Source of the DNA: Actinacidiphila rubida
Lineage (GTDB): Bacteria; Actinomycetota; Actinomycetes; Streptomycetales; Streptomycetaceae
Assembly (NCBI RefSeq): GCF_900110255.1
Contig: NZ_FODD01000037.1
Span: forward strand, 1 to 64,000
DNA length: 64,000 nt
Reading direction: 5' to 3'
Below, piece by piece: positions 19,567 to 29,800 of the stretch (its first letter is position 1; every line of letters begins with the position of its first letter). The notes under the pieces are model-generated. The model saw only the letters and a list, made by a program, of their open reading frames with translations, made no database searches and had not been told where the DNA came from. The translations under genes were made by a program, and so were the position numbers.

Positions 19567-22437
19567 GCGGGTGGGACGGGCGTCTCATCATGTGAACGCC
19601 GTGGCCGGGGTGGCGGACCGCAGGAACCGACCTGCTCACGGGCGGTCTCCCCGGCCGGGACGGGGGCCGGGACGGGCCCCTGGACGGCCGCGGGCACGGG
19701 GTAGACGCCGCGGGCGAGCGAGCCGCGCAGGCGCCGCTCGTCCAGCGGTCCGGCGAAGGCCATGCCGACGCCCTGAGCGCAGCCCAGGTCGCGCAGTGCG
19801 TGCACCTGCTCGGGCCGGTCCACCCCCGCCGCGACGGTGCGGATGCCCAGGTCCTGGGCGATCCGCAGCAGCCCGCGGGTGACCGCGTGCTGGCGGCCCT
19901 GCTCCGCGACGCCCTCCACGAAGCAGCGGTCCAGCTTGAGCACGTCGACCGGCAGGGCGCGCAGCACCGCGAGCGCGCCGTGTCCGCGGCCGAAGCCGCC
20001 GAGCGCGATCCGCACCCCGCGCCTGCGCAGCCCGGACAGCCGGCGGCCCAGCTCGTCGTGCGGGATGTGCGGGTCGCCGCCGGCCAGCTCCAGGACCAGG
20101 GCGCCGGGGGGGCAGCTCGTGCCGGTCGAGCAGCGACTCGACGGTGCCGGCCGGCAGCTCGCGGTGGAACAGCCGCCGGGTGGACAGCCGTACCGTGACC
20201 GGGACGCGGTGGCCGGCGTCGTACCGCCGCGCGGCCTGCTCCACGGCCTGCTCCAGCAGCCACCGGGCCGGTTCCAGGCTGCGCTCCCCCGCGCCGGCCG
20301 GCGCGTCCGCGCCGTGCAGGAAGTCGGCCGGCGTGCTGGGGAACCCGGCCGCCGAGCGCCATCGCGGGTGCGCCTCGACGCCGGCGATCCGGCCGCCCGC
20401 CAGCTCCACCACCGGCTGGTGCAGCAGGGTCATCTCCCCTTCGTGCAGCGCCTTGCGGAGGCGTCCGGCCAGCTCCGTGCGGCGCACCACGTCGGCCTGC
20501 AACTGCGGGGCGTACAGCTCCACCCGGCCCTTGCCGGCCTGCTTGGCGCGGTACATCGCCAGGTCCGCGTTGCGCATCAGCTCGCCGGGGGTGTCGCCGG
20601 AGCGGGCGAGCGCGATGCCGATGCTCGCGCCGACCCGCACCTCGCCGCCCTCGACGCGGTACGGCCGGGACAGGGCGCTGCGCAGCCGGTCGGCGATCTC
20701 GCGGACCTGCTGCTCGCGGAACTCCTCGTGGCGGGCGCCGGAGCCGCTGATCAGCACCGCGAACTCGTCGCCGCCGAGCCGGGCGGCGGTGTCGCCGGAG
20801 CGCAGCGCCTCCCGCAGCCGGCGCGCGGCCTGGGTGAGCAGGTCGTCGCCGGCCTGGTGGCCCGCGGTGTCGTTGACCGCCTTGAAGCCGTCGAGGTCGA
20901 CGTAGAGCACGGCGGCGCGGCCGTCGGCGGCCCGCCGGCCGCCCAGGGCGTTGCCGAGGCGTTCGGTGAACAGCGCCCGGTTGGGCAGGTCGGTGAGCGG
21001 GTCGTGCGAGGCGTTGTGCTGCAACTGGGCCTGGAGCGCGACGCGTTCGGTGACGTCGCGGCTGTTGAAGATCAGGCCGCCCTGGAAGCGGTTGACGCTG
21101 GACTCCACGTGCAGCCAGCCCTCGTGTCCGTCGCGCGCGTGACCGGAGCGGATCCGGCACTCGATGCGGGTGGCGGGCTCCTCCCCGGGCGGCGCGGCCA
21201 GGAAGCGGCGCACCTCGTGCACGACCCGCCCGAGGTCGGCGGGGTGGATGTGCGCGGCCAGCTCGGTGCCGACGAGTTCCTCCGGGTCGCGCCCGTAGAC
21301 GCCCTTGGCGGCGGGCGAGACGTAGCGGAGCACGCCGCTGGGGGCGGCGATCATGATGACGTCGCTGGACCCCTGCACCAGGGACCTGAAGTGGCTCTCC
21401 TTCTGGGCCAGTTCCTGGGTGAGGGAGATGTTGTCCAGCAGCATGATGCCCTGCCGGACCACCAGCGCCATGACCACGGTGCAGCCGGTGAAGAGCACGA
21501 CCCGGTCGCACTTCTGGCCGGTGATGACGTTGTAGAGGATGCCCAGGGTGCAGACGGTCGCGGCCAGGTACGGGGTGAGGGCGGTGAACGAGCCGGTGGC
21601 CTTGCGGGTGGCGCCGGCCGGGCGGCGCGGCACGGCGTGCTGCAGGCGGCTGCCGACCCAGGGCGCGTACGCCATCAGCAGCGCGCCGGCGAACCAGCCG
21701 GCGTCGAGCACCTGCCCGGAGCGGTAGTGGGCGCGCAGCAGCGGCGAGGTGAACAGTCCGTCGCACAGCACGGTCAGGGCCAGGGCCGCGATCGCGGTGT
21801 TCACCGCGGCGCGGTTGGCGGCCGAGCGCCGGAAGTGCAGCGCCAGCACCATGCTCACCAGCACGATGTCCAGCAGCGGGTAGGCCAGCGAGAGCGCGAG
21901 GCGGGCGGTGCTGGGGCCGTCGAGCTGCGCGGCGCGGGCCAGCGCCAGGCTCCAGGACAGGGTGAGCAGCGAGCCGCCGATCAGCCACGTGTCCAGGGCC
22001 AGGCACACCCAGCCGGCCCGCGTCACCGGGCGCTTGGCGAGCACCAGCAGGCCGATCACGGCGGGCGGCGCGAACAGCAGGAAGCAGAAGTCGGCGGCGG
22101 AGGTGCGCGGCACGGGTTCGCGCAGCACCACCTCGTACCAGCCCCACACGGCGTTTCCGGAGGCGAGCATGGCGGAGGAGATCGCGAACAGGACCCAGGC
22201 GGGGCGGTGCGGTCCCCGCGTCCTGCGGGCGTACAGCAGCGCGGACACGGTGGCCGTCACGGAGGCCGCCGACAGCCCGAAGTCGCCCATGACCAGGGCG
22301 ACTTCGCTGGAGCCCCAGCCGAGGGCGGCGCCGGCGGTGTAGCCGCCGCAGAGCACCGCGAGGAGCAGTTGCGGCAGGAGCCCGCCGCGGCTCGCGGGGC
22401 GCACGGGTGGGAGCACCGCCGCGCTGGTGGCGCTCAC
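19563..22437 (-). pseudogene. Membrane PAS-GGDEF-EAL c-di-GMP protein, frameshifted in the EAL domain
   Basis: From the GTG at 22437: about seven to eight membrane helices (residues 20-330), a PAS domain (about 345-465), then a GGDEF domain with an intact RLGGDEF active site (555-559) and an RxxD inhibitory site (546-549). An EAL domain follows. After ESLLDRHELPP the frame breaks at a run of seven C (20106-20112); six C would restore LVLELAGGDP and the rest of EAL, read in another frame to 19563. The EAL part is degenerate: EAL is EAH, the DDFGTG metal site is GGFGRG and AEGVE is AAGVD. It therefore looks like a cyclase with a non-catalytic EAL. It could be a real frameshift, a slippery site or a sequencing error. 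It lies upstream of ilvB. Confidence 0.75.
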
Positions 22438-22514
22438 GGTGCGGTCCGATGTCGGGTGGTGGTGGCTTCGGTGCGCTGGGCCCGCGTACCCGGATCGTTC
22501 GTTCCGTTCTGCAT
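22434..22514 (-). CDS. Possible 26-aa upstream ORF coupled to the PAS-GGDEF-EAL gene
   Basis: ATG at 22514 opens a 26-codon frame (M-Q-N-G-T-N-D-P-G) whose TGA overlaps the GTG start of the cyclase gene (GTGA). A G-rich stretch 9 nt upstream could act as ribosome site, while the GTG itself has none. Coupled translation is therefore plausible. The peptide has no recognisable feature, and the gene could also start at an upstream GTG at 22542 instead. Confidence 0.3.
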   Translation of the reverse strand: MQNGTNDPGTRAQRTEATTTRHRTAP

Positions 22515-22644
22515 CGCCCGTCGCCCCCCTTGCTCGTGTCACTGGTCTGTCCGTCCACTCCCCGCCTCCCGCCGGTGTCCGGGCTGCGGCTCGTCCCCCG
22601 ATCGGGACGATACACCAGATTCGTCACTCAGGGATAGGGCTTCT

Positions 22645-22657
22645 CTACTCAGCGTAA
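22645..22657 (-). promoter_or_regulatory. BldD-like palindrome upstream of the cyclase gene
   Basis: The minus strand reads TTAC-GCTGA-GTAG in a locally AT-rich stretch, resembling the loosely palindromic sites I recall for the developmental regulator BldD, which represses several c-di-GMP genes. The rest of the 22438-22758 gap holds the short upstream ORF and no further gene. Confidence 0.25.
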
Positions 22658-22758
22658 TCACAAGGGAGTTGGTGGCAACCGCCCGCAGTCACCCGGTGCC
22701 TCAGGGTGCTCCGACCTGGGGTCCGGCGGTGGCCGGGAACGGGTCCCGGGCCGGCCGC

Positions 22759-23724
22759 TCAGCTGACCGCGACGACGTTCTCCAGCGGCTCCCCGGCCGC
22801 GAACCGCCGCAGCTGGGCGACGACCAGACGCTTGGCGCGCGGCAGGAACGCCGACGTGCTGCCGCCCACGTGCGGGCTGATCAGCACGCCGGGCGCGTGC
22901 CACAGCGGGTGGCCGGCCGGCAGCGGCTCGGGGTCGGTGACATCGAGTGCCGCGGTGAGCCGCCCGGACTCGGCCTCGGCGAGCAGCGCCTTGGTGTCGA
23001 CGACGGGACCGCGCGCGACGTTCACCAGCAGCGCGCCGTCCTTCATCGCCGCCAGGAAGGGGGCGTTGACCAGCCCGCGGGTCTGCTCGGTCAGCGGCGT
23101 GGTCAGCACCACCACGTCCGCGGCGGGCAGCAGGCCCGGCAGGTCGTCCAGCGCGTGCACGGGTCCGCGCGGGGAGGTCCGCGCGGAGCGGGCGACCCGG
23201 GTCACCTCGCACTCGAAGGCCGCCAGCCGGTCCTCCACCGCCGCGCCGATCGAGCCGTACCCGACGATCAGGACGCGGCGGTCGGCGAGCGCCGGGTAGA
23301 AGCCCGCGTACCACTTCTCGTTGTCCTGACCGCGGACGAAGCGCGGAACGCCGCGCAGGGACGCGAGGATCAGCGTGAGCGCGAGCTCGGCGGTGCTCGC
23401 CTCGTGCACCCCGCGGGCGTTGCACAGGCGTGTGCCGGACGGGAGTTGGGACAGGTGCGGGGCGATGTGGTCGACGCCGGCGCTGAGCGTCTGGACCACC
23501 TGGACGCGGCGCATCCCCGGCAGCGGGCGGGCCCCCGCCGTGGGGCCCTTCATGTACGGCACCACGTAGAAGGCGGCGTCGGCGGGGTCGGCGGGGAACC
23601 GGTCGGACGTACCGTCCCAGAACACGTACGAGAAGGCGTCGGGCAGCCCCTCGATCTCCTCCGGTGGCAGGGACAGCCACACCTGGGGGCGGTCCTGGGC
23701 GACGGGCGCGGTCGAATCTGTCAT
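22759..23724 (-). CDS. D-isomer-specific 2-hydroxyacid dehydrogenase
   Basis: A 321-aa NAD(P)-dependent dehydrogenase. The Rossmann signature is VGYGSIGAAVEDRL; the catalytic triad residues are Arg in VNVARGPVVD, Glu in DPEPLPAGHPLW and His in SPHVGGST. It is shorter than SerA and has no ACT domain. Substrate is unknown; relatives reduce glyoxylate, hydroxypyruvate or phosphonate-type acids. The ATG at 23724 has a TAGCCT box 7 nt upstream and no Shine-Dalgarno. It is divergent from the aldo/keto reductase with only 74 nt between. Confidence 0.87.
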   Translation of the reverse strand: MTDSTAPVAQDRPQVWLSLPPEEIEGLPDAFSYVFWDGTSDRFPADPADAAFYVVPYMKGPTAGARPLPGMRRVQVVQTLSAGVDHIAPHLSQLPSGTRLCNARGVHEASTAELALTLILASLRGVPRFVRGQDNEKWYAGFYPALADRRVLIVGYGSIGAAVEDRLAAFECEVTRVARSARTSPRGPVHALDDLPGLLPAADVVVLTTPLTEQTRGLVNAPFLAAMKDGALLVNVARGPVVDTKALLAEAESGRLTAALDVTDPEPLPAGHPLWHAPGVLISPHVGGSTSAFLPRAKRLVVAQLRRFAAGEPLENVVAVS

Positions 23725-23798
23725 GGTCAGGAGGCTACGGCTTCTTCCCCGGGGCGGACCGTGTGGCACAGTAAGGCCGCGCGAGGGAGGTCGGGTAC

Positions 23799-24806
23799 GT
23801 GGAGCGCAGGACGGTCGGGGCGGCGGCTCTGGAAGTGGGCGCGGTGGGCCTGGGCTGCATGCCGATGAGCTGGGCCTACACCACGTCGCGGCAGGACGGC
23901 GAGGAGTCGCTGCGGGCGGTGCACACGGCGCTGGACCGCGGCACGACGCTGCTGGACACCGCGGACATGTACGGGCCGTTCACCAACGAGCTGCTTCTCG
24001 GGCGGGTGTTGAAGGAACGGCGGGCCGAAGCGTTCGTGTCGACGAAGTGCGGGCTGCTCGTCGGCGAGCAGCACATCGTGGCCAACGGCCGCCCCGGGTA
24101 CGTGAGAAGGGCCTGCGACGCGTCGCTGCGCCGGCTGCAGACCGACGTCATCGACCTGTACCTGCTGCACCGCGTCGACCCCGAGGTGCCGATCGAGGAG
24201 ACCTGGGGCGCGCTCGCCGGGCTGGTGGGCGCGGGCAAGGTGCGGGCGCTGGGCCTGAGCGCGGTGGGCGCCCGGGGCAGCCGGGTGCGCGCCCGGCAGG
24301 GCGGCAACGGGCACCTGCACGCGGAGACCCTCCAGCACCTGGCGCGCGCCCAGCAGGTCTTCCCGGTCAGCTGCGTGCAGGCCGAGCTGTCGGTGTGGGC
24401 GCCGGAGGCACTGGACGAGCTGCTGCCGTGGTGTACGGCGCGCGGTGTCGGCTTCATGGCCGCGATGCCGCTGGGGAACGGTTTCCTCACCGGCACGCTC
24501 ACGCCCGGCGGCGGGTTCGAGCCGGACGACCTGCGGGCCCGGCACCCGCGGTTCACCGCGGAGATGATGGCCGCGAACCAGCCGATCGTGGCCGGCCTGC
24601 GCCGGGTGGCGGAACGCCACGGCGCGACCCCGGCGCAGGTGGCGCTGGCCTGGACGCTGGCCCAGGGGCGGTCGGTGGTCCCGGTACCCGGCACCAAGAC
24701 CGCCCGCTGGGCCCGGGAGAACGCCGCGGCCGCGGCGCTCCGGCTGACCGACGGCGACCTCGCGGAGATCGCCGGGCTGCCGCCCGCGCGGGGGTCGTGG
24801 GACTGA
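23799..24806 (+). CDS. Aldo/keto reductase
   Basis: A 335-aa NADPH-dependent oxidoreductase with the AKR tetrad: Asp and Tyr in TTLLDTADMYGPF, Lys in VSTKCGLL, His in DLYLLHRVDP. The C-terminal cofactor site is VVPVPGTKTARWARENAAAA. It groups by sequence with the YhdN/AKR13-like proteins. The GTG start at 23799 follows GGGAGG by 8 nt. Insertion of a Gly/Arg-rich stretch near residues 160-175 is unusual but keeps the frame. Substrate unknown. Confidence 0.88.
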   Translation: MERRTVGAAALEVGAVGLGCMPMSWAYTTSRQDGEESLRAVHTALDRGTTLLDTADMYGPFTNELLLGRVLKERRAEAFVSTKCGLLVGEQHIVANGRPGYVRRACDASLRRLQTDVIDLYLLHRVDPEVPIEETWGALAGLVGAGKVRALGLSAVGARGSRVRARQGGNGHLHAETLQHLARAQQVFPVSCVQAELSVWAPEALDELLPWCTARGVGFMAAMPLGNGFLTGTLTPGGGFEPDDLRARHPRFTAEMMAANQPIVAGLRRVAERHGATPAQVALAWTLAQGRSVVPVPGTKTARWARENAAAAALRLTDGDLAEIAGLPPARGSWD

Positions 24807-24870
24807 ACCGTGATCACCGCGCGGCGGCGAACGCGCACGGCGCGGGGTGGGTGTGTGGTGTGCTGGAAGG

Positions 24871-26121
24871 GTGAGGACAGTCAGTCGTACGGGCACGGAC
24901 CGGCCGCGGGGCGCCGGGCGGCGCGGGCGCGCGGGCACGACCGCGGGTGCGGCGGCCGCCGGGCTGGCGCTGGTGCTGGGCGGCTGCTCCTCCGGCGGCG
25001 GACACGGGGTGTCGCCGCTGCTGTCCCCCTCGGGCCGGGCGTCCGCGTCCGCCCCGGCCGCGCCCTCCCAGCACGCGGCGCCCGGTGCGACGGCCTCCGC
25101 GACGCTGTCGGCGGCGCCGGCCAAGGGCACCGCGAAGGTCACCGCCACGGTGGCGACCGGTATCGCCCAGCCCTGGGGCGTCGCCCAACTCCCGGACGGC
25201 ACGCTGCTGGTGGCCTCCCGGGACAGCGGGCGCATCTCCCTCGTCGACCCCGCGAAGCACACGGTCACGCCCATCGGCACGGTGCCGGGGGTGTCCCACA
25301 CCCAGGGCGGTGAGGCGGGCCTGCTCGGGCTCGCCGCCTCCCCCCACTTCGGGTCCGACCATCTGATCTACGCGTACTTCACCACCGAGTCCGACAACCG
25401 CATCGCACGCATGCTGTACGACCCGACGCGGGCGAAGGGCGACCAGCTCGGGGCGCCCGACACCATCCTGCGCGGCATCCCCATGGGCCTGATCCACAAC
25501 GGCGGGCGGATCGCCTTCGGACCCGACGGCATGCTGTACGCCGGGACCGGCGAGACCGGGCAGCGCGGGCTCGCCCAGGACGTGGGGTCGCTGGCGGGCA
25601 AGATCCTGCGGATGACGCCGGACGGGCAGCCGCCCAAGGACAACCCGGTACCCGGGTCGCTGGTGTACTCCACCGGCCACCGCAACGTCCAGGGTCTCGC
25701 CTGGGACGCCCAAGGACGCCTGTGGGCCTCGGAGTTCGGTCAGGACCGGTGGGACGAGCTGAACCTCATCAAGCCCGGAGGCAACTACGGGTGGCCGGTC
25801 GTCGAGGGCATCGCGCACCGCGCGCCGTACATCGACCCCGTCGTCCAGTGGCACACCGACGAGGCGTCCCCCAGCGGCATCGCCTACGCGGGCGGCTCCA
25901 TCTGGATGGCCGCGCTGCACGGCCAGCGCTTGTGGCGCATCCCGCTCGACGGTCCCCGTGCGGCGGCCCCGCCGCAGGCCTTCTTCACGAACACGTACGG
26001 CCGTCTCCGCACCGTCGTCGCCGTCGACGCGCACACGCTGCTGCTCACCACGAGCAACACGGACGGCCGGGGCAGCCCGCACCCGGGCGACGATCGGGTC
26101 CTCCAGCTCACCGTCTCCTGA
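24871..26121 (+). CDS. PQQ-dependent sugar dehydrogenase-like lipoprotein (GSDH family)
   Basis: About 416 aa. A twin-Arg-containing N-region and hydrophobic stretch end in LVLGGC, a lipobox, so the protein is probably anchored outside the membrane. After a 60-residue Ser/Ala/Pro linker comes a beta-propeller of the glucose/sorbosone dehydrogenase family: QPWGVAQLPDGTLLV, GLLGLAASPHF, the IHNGGRIAFGPDG histidine, GHRNVQGLAWD and GGNYGWPVVEG. Relatives oxidise aldose sugars with PQQ. The start is uncertain: the GTG at 24871 has GGAAGG immediately before it, and in-frame GTG codons at 24847 and 24853 are alternatives. Confidence 0.82.
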   Translation: MRTVSRTGTDRPRGAGRRGRAGTTAGAAAAGLALVLGGCSSGGGHGVSPLLSPSGRASASAPAAPSQHAAPGATASATLSAAPAKGTAKVTATVATGIAQPWGVAQLPDGTLLVASRDSGRISLVDPAKHTVTPIGTVPGVSHTQGGEAGLLGLAASPHFGSDHLIYAYFTTESDNRIARMLYDPTRAKGDQLGAPDTILRGIPMGLIHNGGRIAFGPDGMLYAGTGETGQRGLAQDVGSLAGKILRMTPDGQPPKDNPVPGSLVYSTGHRNVQGLAWDAQGRLWASEFGQDRWDELNLIKPGGNYGWPVVEGIAHRAPYIDPVVQWHTDEASPSGIAYAGGSIWMAALHGQRLWRIPLDGPRAAAPPQAFFTNTYGRLRTVVAVDAHTLLLTTSNTDGRGSPHPGDDRVLQLTVS

Positions 26122-26817
26122 AGCTTTCCCCTGCGGAGAGCTAACGGGTGCCCCTGGGGCTTGCTGGGTTCGGCCTACGGGGTGCCCCCGGGGCTTGCTC
26201 GTTGTCCACCGGCCGGTGGGTGGCTACGGCTTCCGGGGTGCCCCGCGCTGCGCGCTGCCGTCTGCCGGTCTCGTCGTGGCTTGTCGCGCTGGGGGCACCT
26301 CCCGGCCGAAGGCTGGGGGACCCCGCGCCCCTGATATGCGTGCCCTTTGTCCGTGGGGTCGGGGGCGCTCCGGAAGCGTCTCCTCGGAAATGTGCATACG
26401 GGTTCGTCCACATCCGCACCCGGGGGCCACGCACATTTCTCTGCGGGGAGCACTTCCTCCCCACCCCCTCCCACTCACCCACCGTGCGGCGGGGGACATG
26501 GGACACGGCCAAGCTCTGTCCTCCCGCAGACGGGGACCGGCCGGAAGGGGACGATCCGGGTGTGTCCCCGCAGAGCTTTGCAAGGCCCCGGCCCACCAAT
26601 CTGGAAAAAGCCGCCATGCAAAGCTCGAGGAGACACTCCCGGAGTGGCCCCTGACCCCACCCACCGACGTGCACCGCCAGGGGCGCGGGGAACTGCGCGA
26701 CAAGCCACGACGGCGCGGCAGACGGCAGCGCGCAGCGCGGGGCAGCCCGGAAGCCGTAGGGCCGCGCGCAGCGCGGGGTGGGGCGAACCCCGCGCTGCGC
26801 GCGAACGCACCGGCGCG
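26122..26817. repeat. Non-coding region built of nested inverted repeats
   Basis: No convincing gene. The outer arms 26224-26332 and about 26676-26759 are reverse complements over roughly 80 positions (for example CTACGGCTTCCGGG and the CCGTCTGCCG segment). The left arm has an extra 30-nt hairpin (26290-26320) that the right arm lacks. Inside are further inverted pairs: GCTTTGCA/TGCAAAGC (26574-26621), AAGCTCTG/CAGAGCTT (26511-26579), and a gcgctccggaagcgtctcc-type pair (26365-26384 with 26629-26650). A 58-nt segment (26278-26335) recurs near-identically at 48937-48994. Confidence 0.7.
26763..26803 (-). terminator. Strong hairpin terminator downstream of the LAL regulator
   Basis: A perfect 17-bp stem (CGCGCGCAGCGCGGGGT, 26763-26779, with 26787-26803) and a 7-nt loop, starting 14 nt past the regulator's stop. 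It has no U-tract, as in many Streptomyces terminators, and is equally strong for plus-strand transcripts. Confidence 0.65.
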
Positions 26818-29800
26818 TCAGGAGGGGAAGAGGGCGAGCCGGTGGGCGAGCGCCGCCGCCTCGCCGCGGGTGGACACGGAAAGCTTCGCCAGGATGTTGG
26901 AGACATGCACACTCGCCGTCTTCGGCGAGATGAAGAGCTCCTCGGCGATCTGCCGGTTCGTCCGCCCCTCGGCGACCAGTCGAAGGACGTCCCGCTCGCG
27001 AGCGGTGAGCCCGAGCGTCTCAACCGACGTCCGCCCGGCGACGCTCGGCGCCGCCGTCGCGGTGGACGCCAGGGGAACCCCGGCCCGCCGGGCCACCTCC
27101 GCGACGCGCGCGCCCAGCGGCCCCGCCCCGGCCCGCAGGGCCGCGGCGTGCGCGAGGGACAGCAGGTCCGCTCCCGCCTCCCGCTCCCCCGCGGCCAGCA
27201 CGCACTCGGCCCGGCGCAGCCGGATCCCGGCCAGCTCGACCGGCCGCTCCTCCGCGGCGAACGCCGCCTCCGCCGCGGCCCAGAGCGCCGCGTCGTGGCC
27301 GCCCCGGGCACGGTCCAGTTCGGCCGCGACCAGCAGTGCGTACGCCGCGGCCACGCCGGAGTCCCGTGGCAGCCGGCCCGCGGCGTCCTCGATCCGGCCG
27401 AGCGCCTCGGGATCGGCGCCGGCGGGGTCCGCCGCCTCCGCGGCCGCGCCCGCGGCGAGCAGCGGCCAGCCGAAGCGCGCGGTGCCGGGCGGGAACCCGA
27501 CCTCGCCGACGGCCCGCAGCTCCCGCCGGGCGTCCTCGAACCTCCCTTGCGCGACGGCCAGTTCGGCGGCCAGGGCGCGCAGCGGGATGAGGTGCTGCGG
27601 CTGCGTGTCGTGCTGCAGGAGTGCCTGCGCCTCGGCGAGATGGGCCTCCGCGGCACCGTCGTCGCCGACGCCCAGCGCCCGGTGGCCGAGCAGGATCTCC
27701 AAGCCGCCGCGCAGATACGTGCGTTCGGCCAGCCGCCGGGCCTGGTCCAGCGGTACGAGCGCGGCCTCGTACTCGCCGGACGCCAGCAGCGACTCGCCCT
27801 CGTTGGTGAGCAGCCACGCCCGGGTGATGTTGGCGACCTTCTCCCCCAGCAGGGCCAGGCCCTCGCGGCTGACGCGGACCGCCTCGGCGGAGCGGCCGGC
27901 GCCCTCGAGCACCGAGGCGAGATTGCCGTAGGTGCGGGCGACGAGGCTGCGCGAGCGCAGGTCGCGGGCGACCCGCCGGACGTCCTCGACCTGCGCGATG
28001 CCGCGGTCGATCTCACCGATGTCGACCTGGAGGAGTCCGAGGGTGACACGGGCGTGCAGTTCGGTGTCGCGGTCGCCCGCGGCCCGGGCGAGTTCGACGG
28101 CACGCTCGGCGACGGAGATGCCCTCGGCACCGGACTTGTGGACCATGATCCACCCGGCGATCATGGCCATCACCTCGGCGTGCACGGCCGACGGAGGCAG
28201 CCCGCGGACGAGTTCGCGGGCGCGGGACAGCTCCTCCCAGCCGTCGCCGCGGGCGAGGTCCTCGGTGAGCCGGGACCGCTGGGCCCAGAACCAGGCGGCC
28301 CGGAGCGGCTCGACGGCGCCGGTGCGTTCGATGAGGTGCGTGGCGCGCTTGGCGACGGTGTGGGCCCGCTCGCGCTCGCCGCTCAGCCGGGCGGCGACGG
28401 TGATCTCGGCGAGCAGGTCGAGGAAGCTCAGCGGGGCGGCCGGCGCGTCGCCGCCGTCCGCGGCGTCCGCCGTGCCGGAGGCCGTCATGGGCGGGTAGGC
28501 CTCGGCGCAGTCCAGCGGCCGCAGCCGGGCGCGGACGTCCTCGGGGGCGTCCTCCCAGAGTTCCAGCGCGCGTTCCAGCAGGCGGTGCTGCTCGGCGTAG
28601 GCGTGCCGGCGGCGTGCCTCGACGGAGGCGCGCAGCACCGCGGGCAGCGCCCGGGCCGGGTCGTGGGCGGAGTACCAGTAGGAGGCGAGGCGGGCGGCCC
28701 GCTCGTCGGCCCGTACCAGGCCGGGGTCGGCCTCGACGGCCTGCGCGTAGCGGCGGTTGATGCGGCTGCGCTCGCCGGGCAGCAGGTCGTCGCCGACGGC
28801 CTCGCGGACCAGCGAGTGGCGGAAGCGGTAGCCGTCGCCGCTGTCGGTGGGCACCAGGATGTTCGCGCCGACGGCGGTCCGCAGCGCCGCGATCAGCTGG
28901 TCCTCCTCCAGGCCCGCGATCGCGTCGAGCAGCCGGTACTCGACGGTGTTGCCGCCCTCGGCGACGATCCGGGCGACCCGCTGGGCGTCCTCGGACAGCG
29001 CCTCGACGCGGACCAGCAGCAGGTCGCGCAGCGACTCGCTGATGCCGGTGGAGCAGGTGCCGTCGAGGGAGCAGGCGAGTTCCTCGACGAAGAAGGGGTT
29101 GCCGTCGGAGCGGGCGAAGACCTGGTCGACGATGGCGTCCTCGGGTTCGGCGCGGAGGATCGCGGCGAGCTGGCGGCGCACCTCGTCGTGGGTGAACCGG
29201 GACAGCTCGACGCGGTCCACGGTGCGCAGCCGGTCCGTCTCGGCGAGGAACGGCCGCAGCGGGTGGCGGCGGTGGATGTCGTCGGCCCGGTAGGTGGCGG
29301 CGATGAGGACCCGGGCGCGCTGCAGGGAGCGGAAGAGGTACGCGAGCAGTTCGCGGGTGGACCGGTCCGCCCAGTGCAGGTCCTCGACGACCAGGACCAG
29401 CGTCCGGTCGACGCCCAGGCGTTCCAGCAGCCGGACGGTGAGTTCGAAGAGGCGGACCCGGCCGTTCTCGTCGTGCGGGTCGCGCCGGGTGGCGCCCTGC
29501 TCGCCCAGTTCGGGCAGCAGCCGGGCCAGTTCGGTCTCCTGGCCGGCGGCGGCGCGCACGAGTTCGGGGCCGAGGGTGGCGTGCAGGTCGCGCAGTGCCG
29601 TGGAGATCGGCGCGAACGGCAGTCCGTCCGCGCCGATCTCCACACATGCCCCGACGGCGGCGACGGCCCCCGTGCCCCGCGCAGCCGTCAGGAACTCCTC
29701 GGTGAGGCGGGTCTTGCCGACGCCTGCCTCACCGCCGATCAGCACCGCCTGCGGCTCGCCCCGGTCCGCGGCGGCCAGGGCCGCGGCCAGGCGTTTCAGC

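Noticed and set aside
19837-23868. A 1343-codon plus-strand open frame
   Set aside because: It is the mirror of the cyclase and dehydrogenase genes on the minus strand; composition is Gly/Arg/Val-rich with no family motif. Long antisense frames are normal in DNA this GC-rich.
26141-26703. Several 60-180 aa ORFs in the repeat region
   Set aside because: All follow the inverted repeats, lack ribosome sites and family motifs, and occur in both orientations as expected of palindromic DNA.
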